In this document: in pieces, positions 53,499 through 62,993 of the stretch
Position numbering within the stretch: position 1 is the stretch's first letter
Layout: each line of letters starts with the position of its first letter
Notes under the pieces: generated by a model
What the model was told of the DNA's origin: nothing
What the model saw: only the letters and a program-made list of their open reading frames with translations
The model's database searches: none
Made by a program: the position numbers and the translations under genes
Source: Desulfosudis oleivorans
GTDB lineage: Bacteria; Desulfobacterota; Desulfobacteria; Desulfobacterales; SURF-7
DNA: 64,000 bases
Assembly (NCBI GenBank): GCA_020723305.1
Contig: DYJC01000002.1
Coordinates: forward strand, 1-64,000
Reading direction: 5' to 3'

Positions 53499-55589
53499 TT
53501 AGCTCTTGTTGAATTTTAACACTCCATCAAGACTTTTAAAATATTCGTCCGAATACTGGGGATCTAAAATCCAGAGGTTATAACATTTTTCAAAGGGGAT
53601 CTTTTCTTTTTCCGCAAAGGATAGAGGGTAAATTAAAAATGGGAGTTTTTTTTGTGAAAAATAGTTTGATAAAATAATTATCGACTGTTTAACGATCTCT
53701 CTGTTCAAATCTTTCTGATCAAGGACAATCATTTTGATGCAATTTGTAAGGTCGGACATATTTAATGCAGTATCCGTGATGTTTACCAGAAGGATCGCTT
53801 TGAGGATAGCTGCTTTTTTCAGAACAAAAAGTCGTCTCTCCCTCCGGAATCCCAACCGGGCATATTCTTCTGCAAGGGTATGACGATTCACGACATCCGG
53901 TTCAAGGTCTAATGCCTGCAACATGAGCCCACCAGAATATTTTTCATAAAAACTTTTCAGTTCAAGCAGGTTTTCCCTTGTTGGCTTTGAAATACTCCAA
54001 GGTTCAGGAAGATTGTTCTTGCCGTTGGATTGTTTTCGGAAATGTGAATATGAGAATGTATCAAGAGAACAAATTTTGGGATTTTGAATGGCCCTTGCCG
54101 CTCCACCAAAAATATGATTTGGAAATTTATTTTCCGGTCGGAAATAACAGATTAGGTAATTCATGTGATTGGAGTGAAGTCTGCAGCAGTCACATATATA
54201 TTTGCCGATTTGATCTAACACTACCAGCCCTGCTTTTAACTGGGCGGATTTGATAGCAGCGTGATGATGAATCAGCCATGTTTTATCATAAAATCTCAGC
54301 ATGGACATATGGCCCTTGATGGTACCATTTTCCTGATAAATAAAATGGGTAGCAATCGTTGGGTTTTCCGTATAGAGTTTCTTATAGGTTTCTTTTATCG
54401 TTTCTTTATTTTCACTGATAAAATTATATTTTCCAGGGTAGATAAATCCGGTTTTAAAGAAAAATTCCCAGAGTTCGTCCATATCCACTTTGTTGCTGAC
54501 ATAAGCATTCTGATTTGCTTTCTGATGAAGAAGTGCAAGGAGCGTTTTATGTTCTTGTATATCAATATCAAGAAATGCCAAGCCGCATTTGAGAAAAATA
54601 TTATTTTTGTCATCTTTGACTTTCTTTCGATACACAACCTGTGCTCTGCAATGAATTCTAAAATTTCCCGCAAAACTGATTTCAAGGGATGGGATGATCA
54701 TTCCAGCCAAAAGGCAAGATTGATTTTGATTGTCTTCAACAGAAAACCCTGAGCCTGATATATCGACGACTCTGAGGTTAAATCGTTTTTGTGTCAATGG
54801 ATGAGTAAAGATCATATCCGGTGATGGATTTAATTGTAAACGATGGCTGCGATACTCTTTTGGTTTGAATCGTTGAGCCACATGGTTCAATGGTTCCAGG
54901 ACATACTCTATTGCTTCTTGGCTGGGCCTCTGTTTCAGTATCCTGCATTCACCTGAATACAGATTTTCTTGAGAATTGGAAAAGATAATATTTACTTTTG
55001 ATTTGGAATTGATCCATTGAAAGGTCTGTGGAGGTTCTGCCTGTAATCCAATTCGAAAAGATTCCGCGTTGAAGTCCAGAAGATTCCCTGAGAAAAAGAC
55101 ACTGTTTTGTATCAATTGTGTTTTCAGGTTTGTACAAGCAAGACGACCTGCTTGTCTTGCTTGTGTTTCAATAGATGTTTCGGGAAGTGTAAGGCAGATT
55201 CCTTTTGAATTGATTTTCCGAAGGGAGGCATGAACGGAAATGAGTTTCCGCCCATTGGAAATCGTAAGATTATGAAATCGAAAGGCATCTGAAATTTTTT
55301 CAATCTGGTTAGCCTCCTGCCAAAGACAAACAAGGTATTGACTCATGCAGGGTTGTGGTGTTGCCTGAATTGTGAGTATTTGATCATATGTCTGATGCTT
55401 GAAATTGATATAAACGGATTTGCTCTGGAAGTTCAGGTAGTTTAATTGATTGATCAGATCTTTTTGTTTGATCTCATTTTCAATATAGGACACTGCATGG
55501 TTGCTAATTACGTCTTTCTTCTCAATTGGCTGTGGAGGATCAGGGGCTTTGGATGTAATGCTTTTTTTGGTTCTTTCAAGATAGTCCAT
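53499..55589 (-). CDS. PilZ domain protein with large C-terminal region
   Basis: 696 aa. A PilZ-like core lies at about 240-360: YRSHRLQLNP (basic motif), VVDISGSGFSVED (DxSxxG motif) and a beta strand IHCRAQVVYR. An earlier region, about 85-200, may be a YcgR-N-like beta domain. The C-terminal 320 residues resemble a GNAT-type acyltransferase fold in parts (LKAGLVVLDQIGKYI, EYARLGFRRERRLFVLKKA) but the match is weak. It may be an enzyme controlled by c-di-GMP; the substrate is unknown. Stands alone on the minus strand. Confidence 0.65.
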   Translation of the reverse strand: MDYLERTKKSITSKAPDPPQPIEKKDVISNHAVSYIENEIKQKDLINQLNYLNFQSKSVYINFKHQTYDQILTIQATPQPCMSQYLVCLWQEANQIEKISDAFRFHNLTISNGRKLISVHASLRKINSKGICLTLPETSIETQARQAGRLACTNLKTQLIQNSVFFSGNLLDFNAESFRIGLQAEPPQTFQWINSKSKVNIIFSNSQENLYSGECRILKQRPSQEAIEYVLEPLNHVAQRFKPKEYRSHRLQLNPSPDMIFTHPLTQKRFNLRVVDISGSGFSVEDNQNQSCLLAGMIIPSLEISFAGNFRIHCRAQVVYRKKVKDDKNNIFLKCGLAFLDIDIQEHKTLLALLHQKANQNAYVSNKVDMDELWEFFFKTGFIYPGKYNFISENKETIKETYKKLYTENPTIATHFIYQENGTIKGHMSMLRFYDKTWLIHHHAAIKSAQLKAGLVVLDQIGKYICDCCRLHSNHMNYLICYFRPENKFPNHIFGGAARAIQNPKICSLDTFSYSHFRKQSNGKNNLPEPWSISKPTRENLLELKSFYEKYSGGLMLQALDLEPDVVNRHTLAEEYARLGFRRERRLFVLKKAAILKAILLVNITDTALNMSDLTNCIKMIVLDQKDLNREIVKQSIIILSNYFSQKKLPFLIYPLSFAEKEKIPFEKCYNLWILDPQYSDEYFKSLDGVLKFNKS

Positions 55590-55964
55590 TTACATCCTCA
55601 CAGGGCATTGTTCTGGATTGACGTTGGGACCACCTGGTTCACAAAATGGCTTTTGCGGAGCCATAAAACTATTCTCTTTGTCAAGTTTTTCAAAATCACA
55701 TTCATCATGGGCTCAATCTAACAAAATTGTGTCTCATAAGGAGAGATACCACAATATCTTGTTGTTAATATGGAATTGTTCACATGTCAACAAGAAAGAA
55801 AAATTATTTGTATCTATCGGTATGCAATTATTATACACAGCTTTGATATAGATAATTTTTTATATAATTACGGAATGTTATATAATTTTATGACAATCAG
55901 AATTCAGAAAAATGTGAAAAAATAGAAATAATCACGGGTATTATTTTTCATGATTTAAACCAGA
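55590..55964. other. AT-rich non-coding region
   Basis: 375 bp between two minus-strand genes. No gene is supported; short open frames have no recognisable features. It probably contains the promoter of the PilZ gene. Confidence 0.45.
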
Positions 55965-57647
55965 TTACCGAATAATGATTGTTTTCTGTTGAATTTTCCG
56001 GGTCTGATTTTTTTCAACGAAAATTTTTTCTTTCGTAAACGGATCTACCTGAGTGTAATACATAAGTGTGGAATACGTGGATGGCGTAGGAGTAAAAATT
56101 TGGATTTGTTCAGGGCGGACTTGTAACTTCTGAGAAGCATATTCTCGAAGTGAATGCATATCTTTTTTATGGCACCCGGGATGCGCCGCAATCAGATAAT
56201 AGGTTAGATATTGGTTTTTACCTGTCAATTTGGATAATCGGAAAAAAAGATTTTTAAATTTTAAAAGAGACTGGTGGTTCGGTTTCCCCATGAGTTTTAA
56301 AACATGATTTTCAATATGCTCCGGAGCAATTTTCAGTTGTCCGGATACATGAAATTTGACGATTTCTTCAAGATATTTGTTTCCCCACTTCTGATCGGAA
56401 AGTACGAGATCATATCGGAGGCCGGAGGAAATAAAGACTTTTTTCACTCCTTTTATCTTTTTTAGTTTTCTGAGCAGATGGATCTGCCTGTTGTGATCCG
56501 GTTTAAGGCTAGGACAGATGACAGGGAATATACATCTTTTATCGGTACAGGCACCTTTGATGATTTTTTTTTTACATTCAAAACCATACATGTTGGCAGT
56601 CGGTCCCCCGGCATCCAGTATATTGCCATGAAAATCATTGTACTGGGTAAGCTGAGTTGCCTCTCTTACAATGGATTCCTCACTCCGCCATCTTATTGTT
56701 CGACCCTGATGAACTGTAACTGAGCAGAAATTACATTCACCATAGCAGCCACGATGAGTTGTTAAAGAGAATTTGATTGTTTCCAACGCTTTTACCGGGC
56801 CGGCTTTTTTATGAATCGGGTGAAGATCCCTTTGAAAATCTAAATTATAAACAGCATCCAGTTCACTCTGGGAAAGATAGGTGTTCGGAGGATTTTGAAT
56901 CAGATATCGATCTCCATACTGCTGGTATAATCCCTTTCCGGTTAAAGGGTCGCAGTTGTTGTAAAAAAGGGTGAACATCTCAGAGAAAGCAGTTTGATCC
57001 TTTGCTACCGTAGGAAAGTCAGGAAGTTTCAGATAATCCGGATGGATCGTTTTGGAAAGATAGGAAAGACCTTTAATATCCTGATGGTTTTTCTTCCGTT
57101 TTAGCCGGTCTGCCAGTTCTAAAACGGTTTTTTCTCCCATGCCATAGACCAGGATATCTGCCTTGGCATCAAGCAGGATGGATTTTCGAATTTGATTTGA
57201 CCAGAAATCATAGTGCGCAATACGCCTCAGGCTGGCTTCAATGCCACCGATCACAATGGGTTTTGTTTTTTTGAAAAAGCGTCTAACCAGGTTGGAATAT
57301 ACAATTACTGCACGATTCGGTCGTCTGGTATTGAGACCGCCTGGGGTAAAATCATCCTGTTTTCGCTTTTTTTTTGAGGCTGTATAATTTGCAACCAGAG
57401 AGTCAATATTACCGCCGGTTATACCCCAGAAAAGTTCAGGTTCCCCAAACCGCTTGATGTCCAAACCAGTATGGATGTCCGGCTGGGCAATGATACCCAC
57501 CCGATACCCTGCATTCATGAGTACCTTTCCAATGACGGCAACCCCGACAAAAGAGCTGTCGATGTAAGCATCGCCGGTTATCAATATGATATCCAGTTTG
57601 TCCCAGCCCAGATTGGCTGCTTCATGAGGTGTTGCGGGGATAAACAT
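55965..57647 (-). CDS. ygiQ: YgiQ family radical SAM protein
   Basis: Radical SAM protein of 560 aa in the YgiQ family. N-terminal B12-like region (LITGDAYIDSSFVGVAVIGKVL, IGGIEASLRRIAHYD) precedes the cluster motif CYGECNFC and later AHPGCHKKDM and TPTPSTYSTLMYYT. ATG at 57647 (MFIPATPHEA) matches the family N-terminus and lies one base after the stop of the upstream GIN-domain gene; a longer frame begins at 57674 inside that gene. Its reaction is not known. Confidence 0.85.
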   Translation of the reverse strand: MFIPATPHEAANLGWDKLDIILITGDAYIDSSFVGVAVIGKVLMNAGYRVGIIAQPDIHTGLDIKRFGEPELFWGITGGNIDSLVANYTASKKKRKQDDFTPGGLNTRRPNRAVIVYSNLVRRFFKKTKPIVIGGIEASLRRIAHYDFWSNQIRKSILLDAKADILVYGMGEKTVLELADRLKRKKNHQDIKGLSYLSKTIHPDYLKLPDFPTVAKDQTAFSEMFTLFYNNCDPLTGKGLYQQYGDRYLIQNPPNTYLSQSELDAVYNLDFQRDLHPIHKKAGPVKALETIKFSLTTHRGCYGECNFCSVTVHQGRTIRWRSEESIVREATQLTQYNDFHGNILDAGGPTANMYGFECKKKIIKGACTDKRCIFPVICPSLKPDHNRQIHLLRKLKKIKGVKKVFISSGLRYDLVLSDQKWGNKYLEEIVKFHVSGQLKIAPEHIENHVLKLMGKPNHQSLLKFKNLFFRLSKLTGKNQYLTYYLIAAHPGCHKKDMHSLREYASQKLQVRPEQIQIFTPTPSTYSTLMYYTQVDPFTKEKIFVEKNQTRKIQQKTIIIR

Positions 57648-57648
57648 T

Positions 57649-58311
57649 TTATTCGCGTACCAATTCACCGGCATCGGAAATTTTTTGAGTCACGACTTTT
57701 GGATTGCCATGATAGGTAACGGTTCCAGCCCCCGTGATCATCGCATTTAGTTTTTCGGAGGCATAAACAGTTGCATCTCCAGCTCCGCTGGACTGAATAT
57801 TCACTTCCTCAGCACGGAGATTTTCCGCTTCCATATCAACGGCATCGGATAAGCGTGCAATCAAGGTTTTGGCTTTGCCGGATAATTGTATGTCGCCTGC
57901 ATCATCCATTACGATTTCCAGCATATTGGCTTGGATATTTGAATACGAGATGTCATTTGCTCCGGATGATTGGATTTTTTTAATATCTTTGCCTGTAATA
58001 TGGATGGCAAGTGTCAATTTGGTGCAGATGGAACGATCTGCATATATGTAGAGAGTTCCTTTTTGAACCTTCGTGATAATATATGGCAATAAATTTGTAT
58101 CTGTGGTAACTGTCAGAGCTTGCTCCTGTAGGTTTTGAATATTAACAGTAAAGGCGCCTTTGATATTAACAGCATGAAATGAATCTACCTTCCTTTTTTC
58201 TGAAGTCTGATTATTGTTACCATGGATACATTCTCCTGGGTAGACATGCCTGGTTAGAGAAAAAAACAGAAAAAAGGTGATGAAAATGATTTGGTAACGG
58301 ATTGGGAACAT
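57649..58311 (-). CDS. GIN-domain (DUF2807) periplasmic protein
   Basis: 220 aa. An N-terminal signal peptide (YQIIFITFFLFFSLTRHVYPG) is followed by a GIN domain of repeated beta strands, with the repeated S(S/D)AGD pattern (QSSGANDIS, MDDAGDIQLSGKAKT, QSSGAGDATVYASEKL, GAGTVTYHGNPKVV). Such proteins are secreted or envelope-located; the role is not known. It is directly upstream of the ygiQ gene. Confidence 0.8.
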   Translation of the reverse strand: MFPIRYQIIFITFFLFFSLTRHVYPGECIHGNNNQTSEKRKVDSFHAVNIKGAFTVNIQNLQEQALTVTTDTNLLPYIITKVQKGTLYIYADRSICTKLTLAIHITGKDIKKIQSSGANDISYSNIQANMLEIVMDDAGDIQLSGKAKTLIARLSDAVDMEAENLRAEEVNIQSSGAGDATVYASEKLNAMITGAGTVTYHGNPKVVTQKISDAGELVRE

Positions 58312-58417
58312 ATGCAGCTCCGGCTTTCTGTTATTGGGATGTTCGTATCGTATCAGAAGCGTTTATTACACTTTTGAATCCAAGAAGACAAGATAAAAGG
58401 TAACGGTTCGAAACGAT

Positions 58418-58446
58418 TTGACAATTTATCTCATTTTCTCTATGAT
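58418..58446 (+). promoter_or_regulatory. Predicted sigma-70 promoter of the hybrid kinase
   Basis: TTGACA at 58418-58423, 17 bp, TATGAT at 58441-58446, consensus-like, about 60 bp before the gene at 58506. The spacing and hexamers equal those of the promoter at 26932. Confidence 0.65.
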
Positions 58447-58505
58447 TCCATGCCATTGATATCCGACAGCAAAGAGAAGACAAAATTCATTATCAGGAGT
58501 TACCT

Positions 58506-60623
58506 GTGAAGCCGGTTTGCAGATTTTTTCCCGTTGTTAATTCTCATCATCAGGAAGAAGATCAACCTGAAGATTATATTGAGAAGTCAGTCACTCCTGA
58601 TTCCTGGAAACTGCTTATCGTCGATGATGATGATGATGTCCACGCATTGACCAGGATGGCACTTCGTGACTTCATTTTTGAAGGAAAGGGTGTAACCTGT
58701 ATCAGTGCAAAATCGGGCAGTGAAGCCAGACAATTGATTGGCGAGCATCCGGAAACAGCTCTGATTCTGCTGGATGTGGTAATGGAAACCGATGATGCCG
58801 GCTTAAAACTGGTTCGGTTCATCAGGGAAGATTTGAGGAATGGGATCGTCCAGATTGTTTTGCGTACCGGTCAATCTGGGTTGGTCCCGCAAAGAGAAGT
58901 GGTCGATAAATACGATATCAACGGATATTCGTCCAAGGTTGAGTTGACTGCTGAAAAGATGTTTTCAATTGTAACAGCTTCTTTCCGGGCGTATTGGATG
59001 GCATATTCATTGAACCAGCTCAATAATCAGTTGAAGAAGGAACTCATTGAACGAAAGCGTGCGGAAGAAGAGGTTCGCCGTTTGACTCGGTTTCAGGAGA
59101 TTGTGATTGATAATGCGGACATCTGGCTGGATGTAAGAGATTTGAATGAAGATACCGTAATATGGAACAAAACCGCAGAAAGAATAAGCGGGTATGATCG
59201 AGATGAAGTGATTGGGACTCGTAACATTATGAATTGGCTGTATCCTGATGCATCTGATTTGAAGAATATGCAGCAGAAGCGAGTCAGCATTTTGAAAGAT
59301 CACTCATCCTTAAATTCTTTTGAAAATACCATTCGATGCAAAGATGGACAGCGCCGTGTGATTTCTTGGAACTTACATGGATTGCAGGATGATACCGGAA
59401 ATCAGATCGGAATTGTTTCATTGGGAAGGGATGTTACGGAACAGCGTATTCTAGAGGAACAAATCGGTCAGATGAGAAAAATGCAGGTTGTTGGAAGGAT
59501 GGCAAGTGGTTTTGCAGAGGATTTTACAAGCCTGCTGACGGTGATTAGGGGGTACTGTGATCTTGCGACTTCCAGATTAGGCCCCACGGAAAAGATCTAT
59601 GGGCATATCCGTCAGATTGACAAAGCTGCCGAGCGGGCAGAAGTTTTAACAAAAAAGATTTTGTCTTTTGGTAAAAATCATCGCTTGTCCTTGCAGCCTG
59701 TATCATTAAATCTGTTAATCAAAGATGCAGAAAAAATGTTGGAACGTTTTGTAGGAAAGAAAATCGAACTCATTCTCCAGTGCGATTCGCTGATCAAAAA
59801 CATCGAAGCAAATCCCGTAAAGATTGAACAGATGCTCATTAATCTTGTAATGAATTCAATAGAAGCAATGCCTCAAGGGGGCTTGCTGACAATTGCTACA
59901 AGGGAAGTGAATATCAATGAATCCAGTCAGATCAAGGGTGTTGCCGGGATGAAATCCGGCGGCTATGTTGAGTTTAGAATCACGGATACCGGAATCGGGA
60001 TGACACAAGAAATAAAAGAACAGATGTTTGATCCTTTTTTTTCAACAAAAGAACAGGGAAAGGGTGAGGGTTTAAGCCTATCGACAGTATATGGGATTGT
60101 AGCCCAGTGCAAAGGTTATATCATTGTCGAAAGTGAGCCTGGAAAAGGGACATCCATTATCATTTATTTTCCATGTTTTGACCAAAAAAACAGTATAACG
60201 GATTCATCTTCTCTGATTCCGGAACAGCTTTCCGGTACTGAGACGATTCTTGTTATTGAAGATCATCCGGGCGTACTTGAATCAACATCGGAAACGCTCT
60301 GCATGTATGGATATCATGTTCTCAAAGCTTCTACTGCAGGGGATGCGGTAAAAATTTGTAAAGAGAGCAGGAACAAGATCAATCTTCTGATCGTAGATGT
60401 AATGATGCCGAAGATGAGCGGCCTGCAGATTGTTAACAAGCTACACAAGATCCGCCCGGACACAAAAGTACTATATATGTCCGGGTATAGTAATCAGATT
60501 ATCAGCGAACGGGGAATATTGGAGCCAGGCTATGATTTTATTCAAAAACCGTTTACCGCAATCCGGCTTTTACGGATGGTAAGGCACACACTTGATCATT
60601 CCGCCTTCAATACGACTCATTAA
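58506..60623 (+). CDS. Hybrid kinase-like protein lacking the phospho-acceptor histidine
   Basis: 705 aa, cytosolic. Order: receiver (LLIVDDDDD, phospho-Asp in LLDVVMETDDAG), coiled coil, PAS (about 195-320), a HisKA-like region, HATPase (NLVMNSIEAMP, DTGIGMTQEI), and a second receiver (LVIEDHPG, LLIVDVMMPKMSG, IQKPF). The H-box is degraded: where relatives have GxAHDFNNLL this one has GFAEDFTSLL, so the histidine is glutamate. The G2 box is also changed (GKGEGLSLS, where GTGLGLS is usual). The N-box is normal. It may be a pseudokinase that acts through its receivers or by heterodimerisation. The codon usage is unremarkable. Confidence 0.82.
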   Translation: MKPVCRFFPVVNSHHQEEDQPEDYIEKSVTPDSWKLLIVDDDDDVHALTRMALRDFIFEGKGVTCISAKSGSEARQLIGEHPETALILLDVVMETDDAGLKLVRFIREDLRNGIVQIVLRTGQSGLVPQREVVDKYDINGYSSKVELTAEKMFSIVTASFRAYWMAYSLNQLNNQLKKELIERKRAEEEVRRLTRFQEIVIDNADIWLDVRDLNEDTVIWNKTAERISGYDRDEVIGTRNIMNWLYPDASDLKNMQQKRVSILKDHSSLNSFENTIRCKDGQRRVISWNLHGLQDDTGNQIGIVSLGRDVTEQRILEEQIGQMRKMQVVGRMASGFAEDFTSLLTVIRGYCDLATSRLGPTEKIYGHIRQIDKAAERAEVLTKKILSFGKNHRLSLQPVSLNLLIKDAEKMLERFVGKKIELILQCDSLIKNIEANPVKIEQMLINLVMNSIEAMPQGGLLTIATREVNINESSQIKGVAGMKSGGYVEFRITDTGIGMTQEIKEQMFDPFFSTKEQGKGEGLSLSTVYGIVAQCKGYIIVESEPGKGTSIIIYFPCFDQKNSITDSSSLIPEQLSGTETILVIEDHPGVLESTSETLCMYGYHVLKASTAGDAVKICKESRNKINLLIVDVMMPKMSGLQIVNKLHKIRPDTKVLYMSGYSNQIISERGILEPGYDFIQKPFTAIRLLRMVRHTLDHSAFNTTH

Positions 60624-61219
60624 AAATGGAGTTTGCACCCAACATAAATTGCGTTATCGATAACTTTTTTCTCATTTATATTTTCTCCAAAACGGAAATT
60701 CAGATGCCGGTAGCCGGCCAGTACTGATGCGTTTTTAATGATGTGGCCATAAACCGTAAAGGAAAAGTCAAAGAACCTGTCCGTATCCATAAGGCATAAG
60801 GGGTCAGGCGCACCGGAAAGCATTGCTACAAGACTGATAGGCACGGTTGTAAAATCTTTTCTGAAATCATATTCTCCGACCAGAAGGAAACCCAGTGCTC
60901 CTGCATCATAGTCTCCGTTGTCGTCGGGTTTTTCAGCAGTCCCGAATACCCCCTTGAATCCAAGACCCAGGGACAGTGCCGGCATAAAAACCTGGTTACG
61001 GACGGAAAGATTTGCATTTGAGATCAAATAGCGATCATCACTATATATAACACCAGCGCCCGGCATAATATTCATTTCATAGTGAGGAAGAATAAATTCA
61101 AATTTCCCCTCCACATCCGATGTATTTACATTCAGCTCAAGGCCGGCCATCTCACAAAAAGCGTGATTTGTAAAAAAGAAAAACAACATACACGCGAATA
61201 TAATTTTTTTGATCAGCAC
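60620..61219 (-). CDS. YfaZ-like envelope protein
   Basis: 199 aa. An N-terminal signal peptide (KKIIFACMLFFFFTNHAFC) is followed by beta-strand-rich sequence with alternating hydrophobics, ending in YVGCKLHF with a C-terminal aromatic residue, as in outer-membrane beta barrels. Resemblance to YfaZ-family outer membrane proteins is weak and from memory. A 4-nt tail overlap exists with the hybrid kinase gene. The role is unknown. Confidence 0.5.
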   Translation of the reverse strand: MLIKKIIFACMLFFFFTNHAFCEMAGLELNVNTSDVEGKFEFILPHYEMNIMPGAGVIYSDDRYLISNANLSVRNQVFMPALSLGLGFKGVFGTAEKPDDNGDYDAGALGFLLVGEYDFRKDFTTVPISLVAMLSGAPDPLCLMDTDRFFDFSFTVYGHIIKNASVLAGYRHLNFRFGENINEKKVIDNAIYVGCKLHF

Positions 61220-61367
61220 CTTATTTTCTCCTTAATAATTGAATACGATATGAAGCAGCAGCGTACATCGATCTCGTGAATAAAAAAATTGTTCCAACCC
61301 TTGGGCTGTATGAATTAGCAGTTTCATGGAGGGAAGTAAACATTTTTTTTCGGGTTACTAAAACCAG

Positions 61368-61853
61368 CTAAAAGAGGGTGTGTTCATGGACAGTGCTCGC
61401 TTCATCGATGATAAGCAGAACGCCTCTTCGAAAAACACCGTAATTCGCGATATCATCAGGGTCGGGTGTTCCCTGGTAGTGGTATATGTATGCAACAAAT
61501 TTTCCCATCGTATCTTCATCGCCGGGGCTGATGTTATCTGTTCCATCAAATTTAATGCGCACTCCGGGTGAGAAAGTGAAAACCGGTGGGATGGAATTTC
61601 CATCCACATCTTCAACACCGATCCCGGATCCGTCCGGGGTGCTTGTCTGGTAGTTCACGCTTCTTTTATCCAGAAAATGGTTGTTCACAACAGTGATCAG
61701 ACTGATGGCATCGCTGATAGCCGCTGAATCACGACCTCGGGCATAAAGATCGTTAAAATATGTAAATGCAATGGCTGAAAGAACGGATATGATGGCCATT
61801 ACGATGCTCAGTTCAATAAAGGTAAACCCATGTTGGTTTTTATTCAGGGCCAT
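61368..61853 (-). CDS. Type IV pilin-like (prepilin) protein
   Basis: 161 aa. The N-terminus is a prepilin: short basic leader ending in G, then FTFIELSIVMAIISVLSAIAF with Glu at position 5 of the mature protein. A globular part of about 115 aa follows. Cleavage would be after G9 (HG|FTFIE). Other pilus genes are not nearby, so whether it is a major pilin, minor pilin or type II secretion pseudopilin is open. Confidence 0.85.
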   Translation of the reverse strand: MALNKNQHGFTFIELSIVMAIISVLSAIAFTYFNDLYARGRDSAAISDAISLITVVNNHFLDKRSVNYQTSTPDGSGIGVEDVDGNSIPPVFTFSPGVRIKFDGTDNISPGDEDTMGKFVAYIYHYQGTPDPDDIANYGVFRRGVLLIIDEASTVHEHTLF

Positions 61854-61883
61854 TTTACTTTCTCCTTGAAAAAAATCAATAAT

Positions 61884-62804
61884 TTAGTTGACAACTTTTT
61901 GCCAGTTCCCGTTAACACAAATAAAGGCAATCTTGTCGATTGGCGGGTATTGAACATTGCCATACCCGATATTCCCTTTTTTATCCTTCCAGACAAGGTA
62001 TTTTTTGCTATAGTCTGTTGCAATGACTTCGGATCCTTTTTGCGGTTTGGGAGGAGGAGTTACAGAGGGATCTATCTGGGATCCTTGGGTTTCAGGTTTT
62101 TTGATATTGATCCAGTTTCCATCTTTATATATGGTCAGACTCCGGGTATTGGGATAGATCACATTCCCAAATCCAAGCACTCCGTTTTTATCCTTCCATA
62201 CCAGAAGTTTCCGGCTTATCTCAGAGGGGATGCCATGCCCGATTTCACCCTCAACCATCGAGACAACTTCCGGTTGCTCTATAATTGATTCCGGTTCCGG
62301 TTCAACCGTGGTCAATGGATCGATGGGCTGGATGGTTTCGATGGGTTTTAATGCCAAAATCGGGGTTGTTTTTTCTTTTTTTACGGATTTGGAAACAGAG
62401 GCTACTTCAGTTCCTGTTCCGATCTGAGGCGTCATGTTTTTATCAATTGAGGCTACCACTTGTTTATCTCTCTGGGTAATGGTCTTGGTCAGAAAAAAAT
62501 TCTCTTCTCTTGGTTCATAGTACCATTCAATTTCTTCAATGAATTTCTGGTAGGGTATAAATTCAGGATACAGTTCTTCCAGTTTTGCTGGATATTTTTG
62601 ATTCTTCTTGTGATATCTTTCAATGGCTCCTGCCATCTGTGTTAATCCTGTCTGCGGAACCTTTTTTGCGAGTTCAGTCAGTTTGATAAAAGCCTCAGAG
62701 CGTATTTTCTGTGTTTCTTCTGAGGTTTTTCGATCCCGGAAATAAAAGAAGATTCCAGCTACAACGATTACAGCCAAGAATACAAAAATATAATTTTTAT
62801 TCAT
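61884..62804 (-). CDS. Membrane-anchored protein with repeated LVWKDK motif
   Basis: 306 aa from the ATG at 62804 (MNKNYIFVF), preceded by CAGGGA. One N-terminal membrane helix (FVFLAVIVVAGIFFYF) anchors a coiled and then extended region rich in Pro, Glu and Thr. Two similar 38-residue segments end it: LLVWKDKNGVLGFGNVIYP...NWINIKK and YLVWKDKKGNIGYGNVQYP...NWQKVVN. It lies 30 nt upstream of the pilin-like gene and may be part of the same operon and envelope machine. The function is unknown. Confidence 0.65.
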   Translation of the reverse strand: MNKNYIFVFLAVIVVAGIFFYFRDRKTSEETQKIRSEAFIKLTELAKKVPQTGLTQMAGAIERYHKKNQKYPAKLEELYPEFIPYQKFIEEIEWYYEPREENFFLTKTITQRDKQVVASIDKNMTPQIGTGTEVASVSKSVKKEKTTPILALKPIETIQPIDPLTTVEPEPESIIEQPEVVSMVEGEIGHGIPSEISRKLLVWKDKNGVLGFGNVIYPNTRSLTIYKDGNWINIKKPETQGSQIDPSVTPPPKPQKGSEVIATDYSKKYLVWKDKKGNIGYGNVQYPPIDKIAFICVNGNWQKVVN

Positions 62805-62993
62805 AGAGTCCCTGCATTGTTGATGGATAGAGATCAGCTGTATGCTGATAATCAAAAAAAACAGTTTGATATTGCGGCCATGAGAAGAGCTTCATGGCAT
62901 AACAATTATATTTTTTTCCTTGGATATAGCCCCTTTATCAGATTATTGTCAAGGATAAATGTCTTCACTTTGTCATATCGGCAGGGAACGGAG

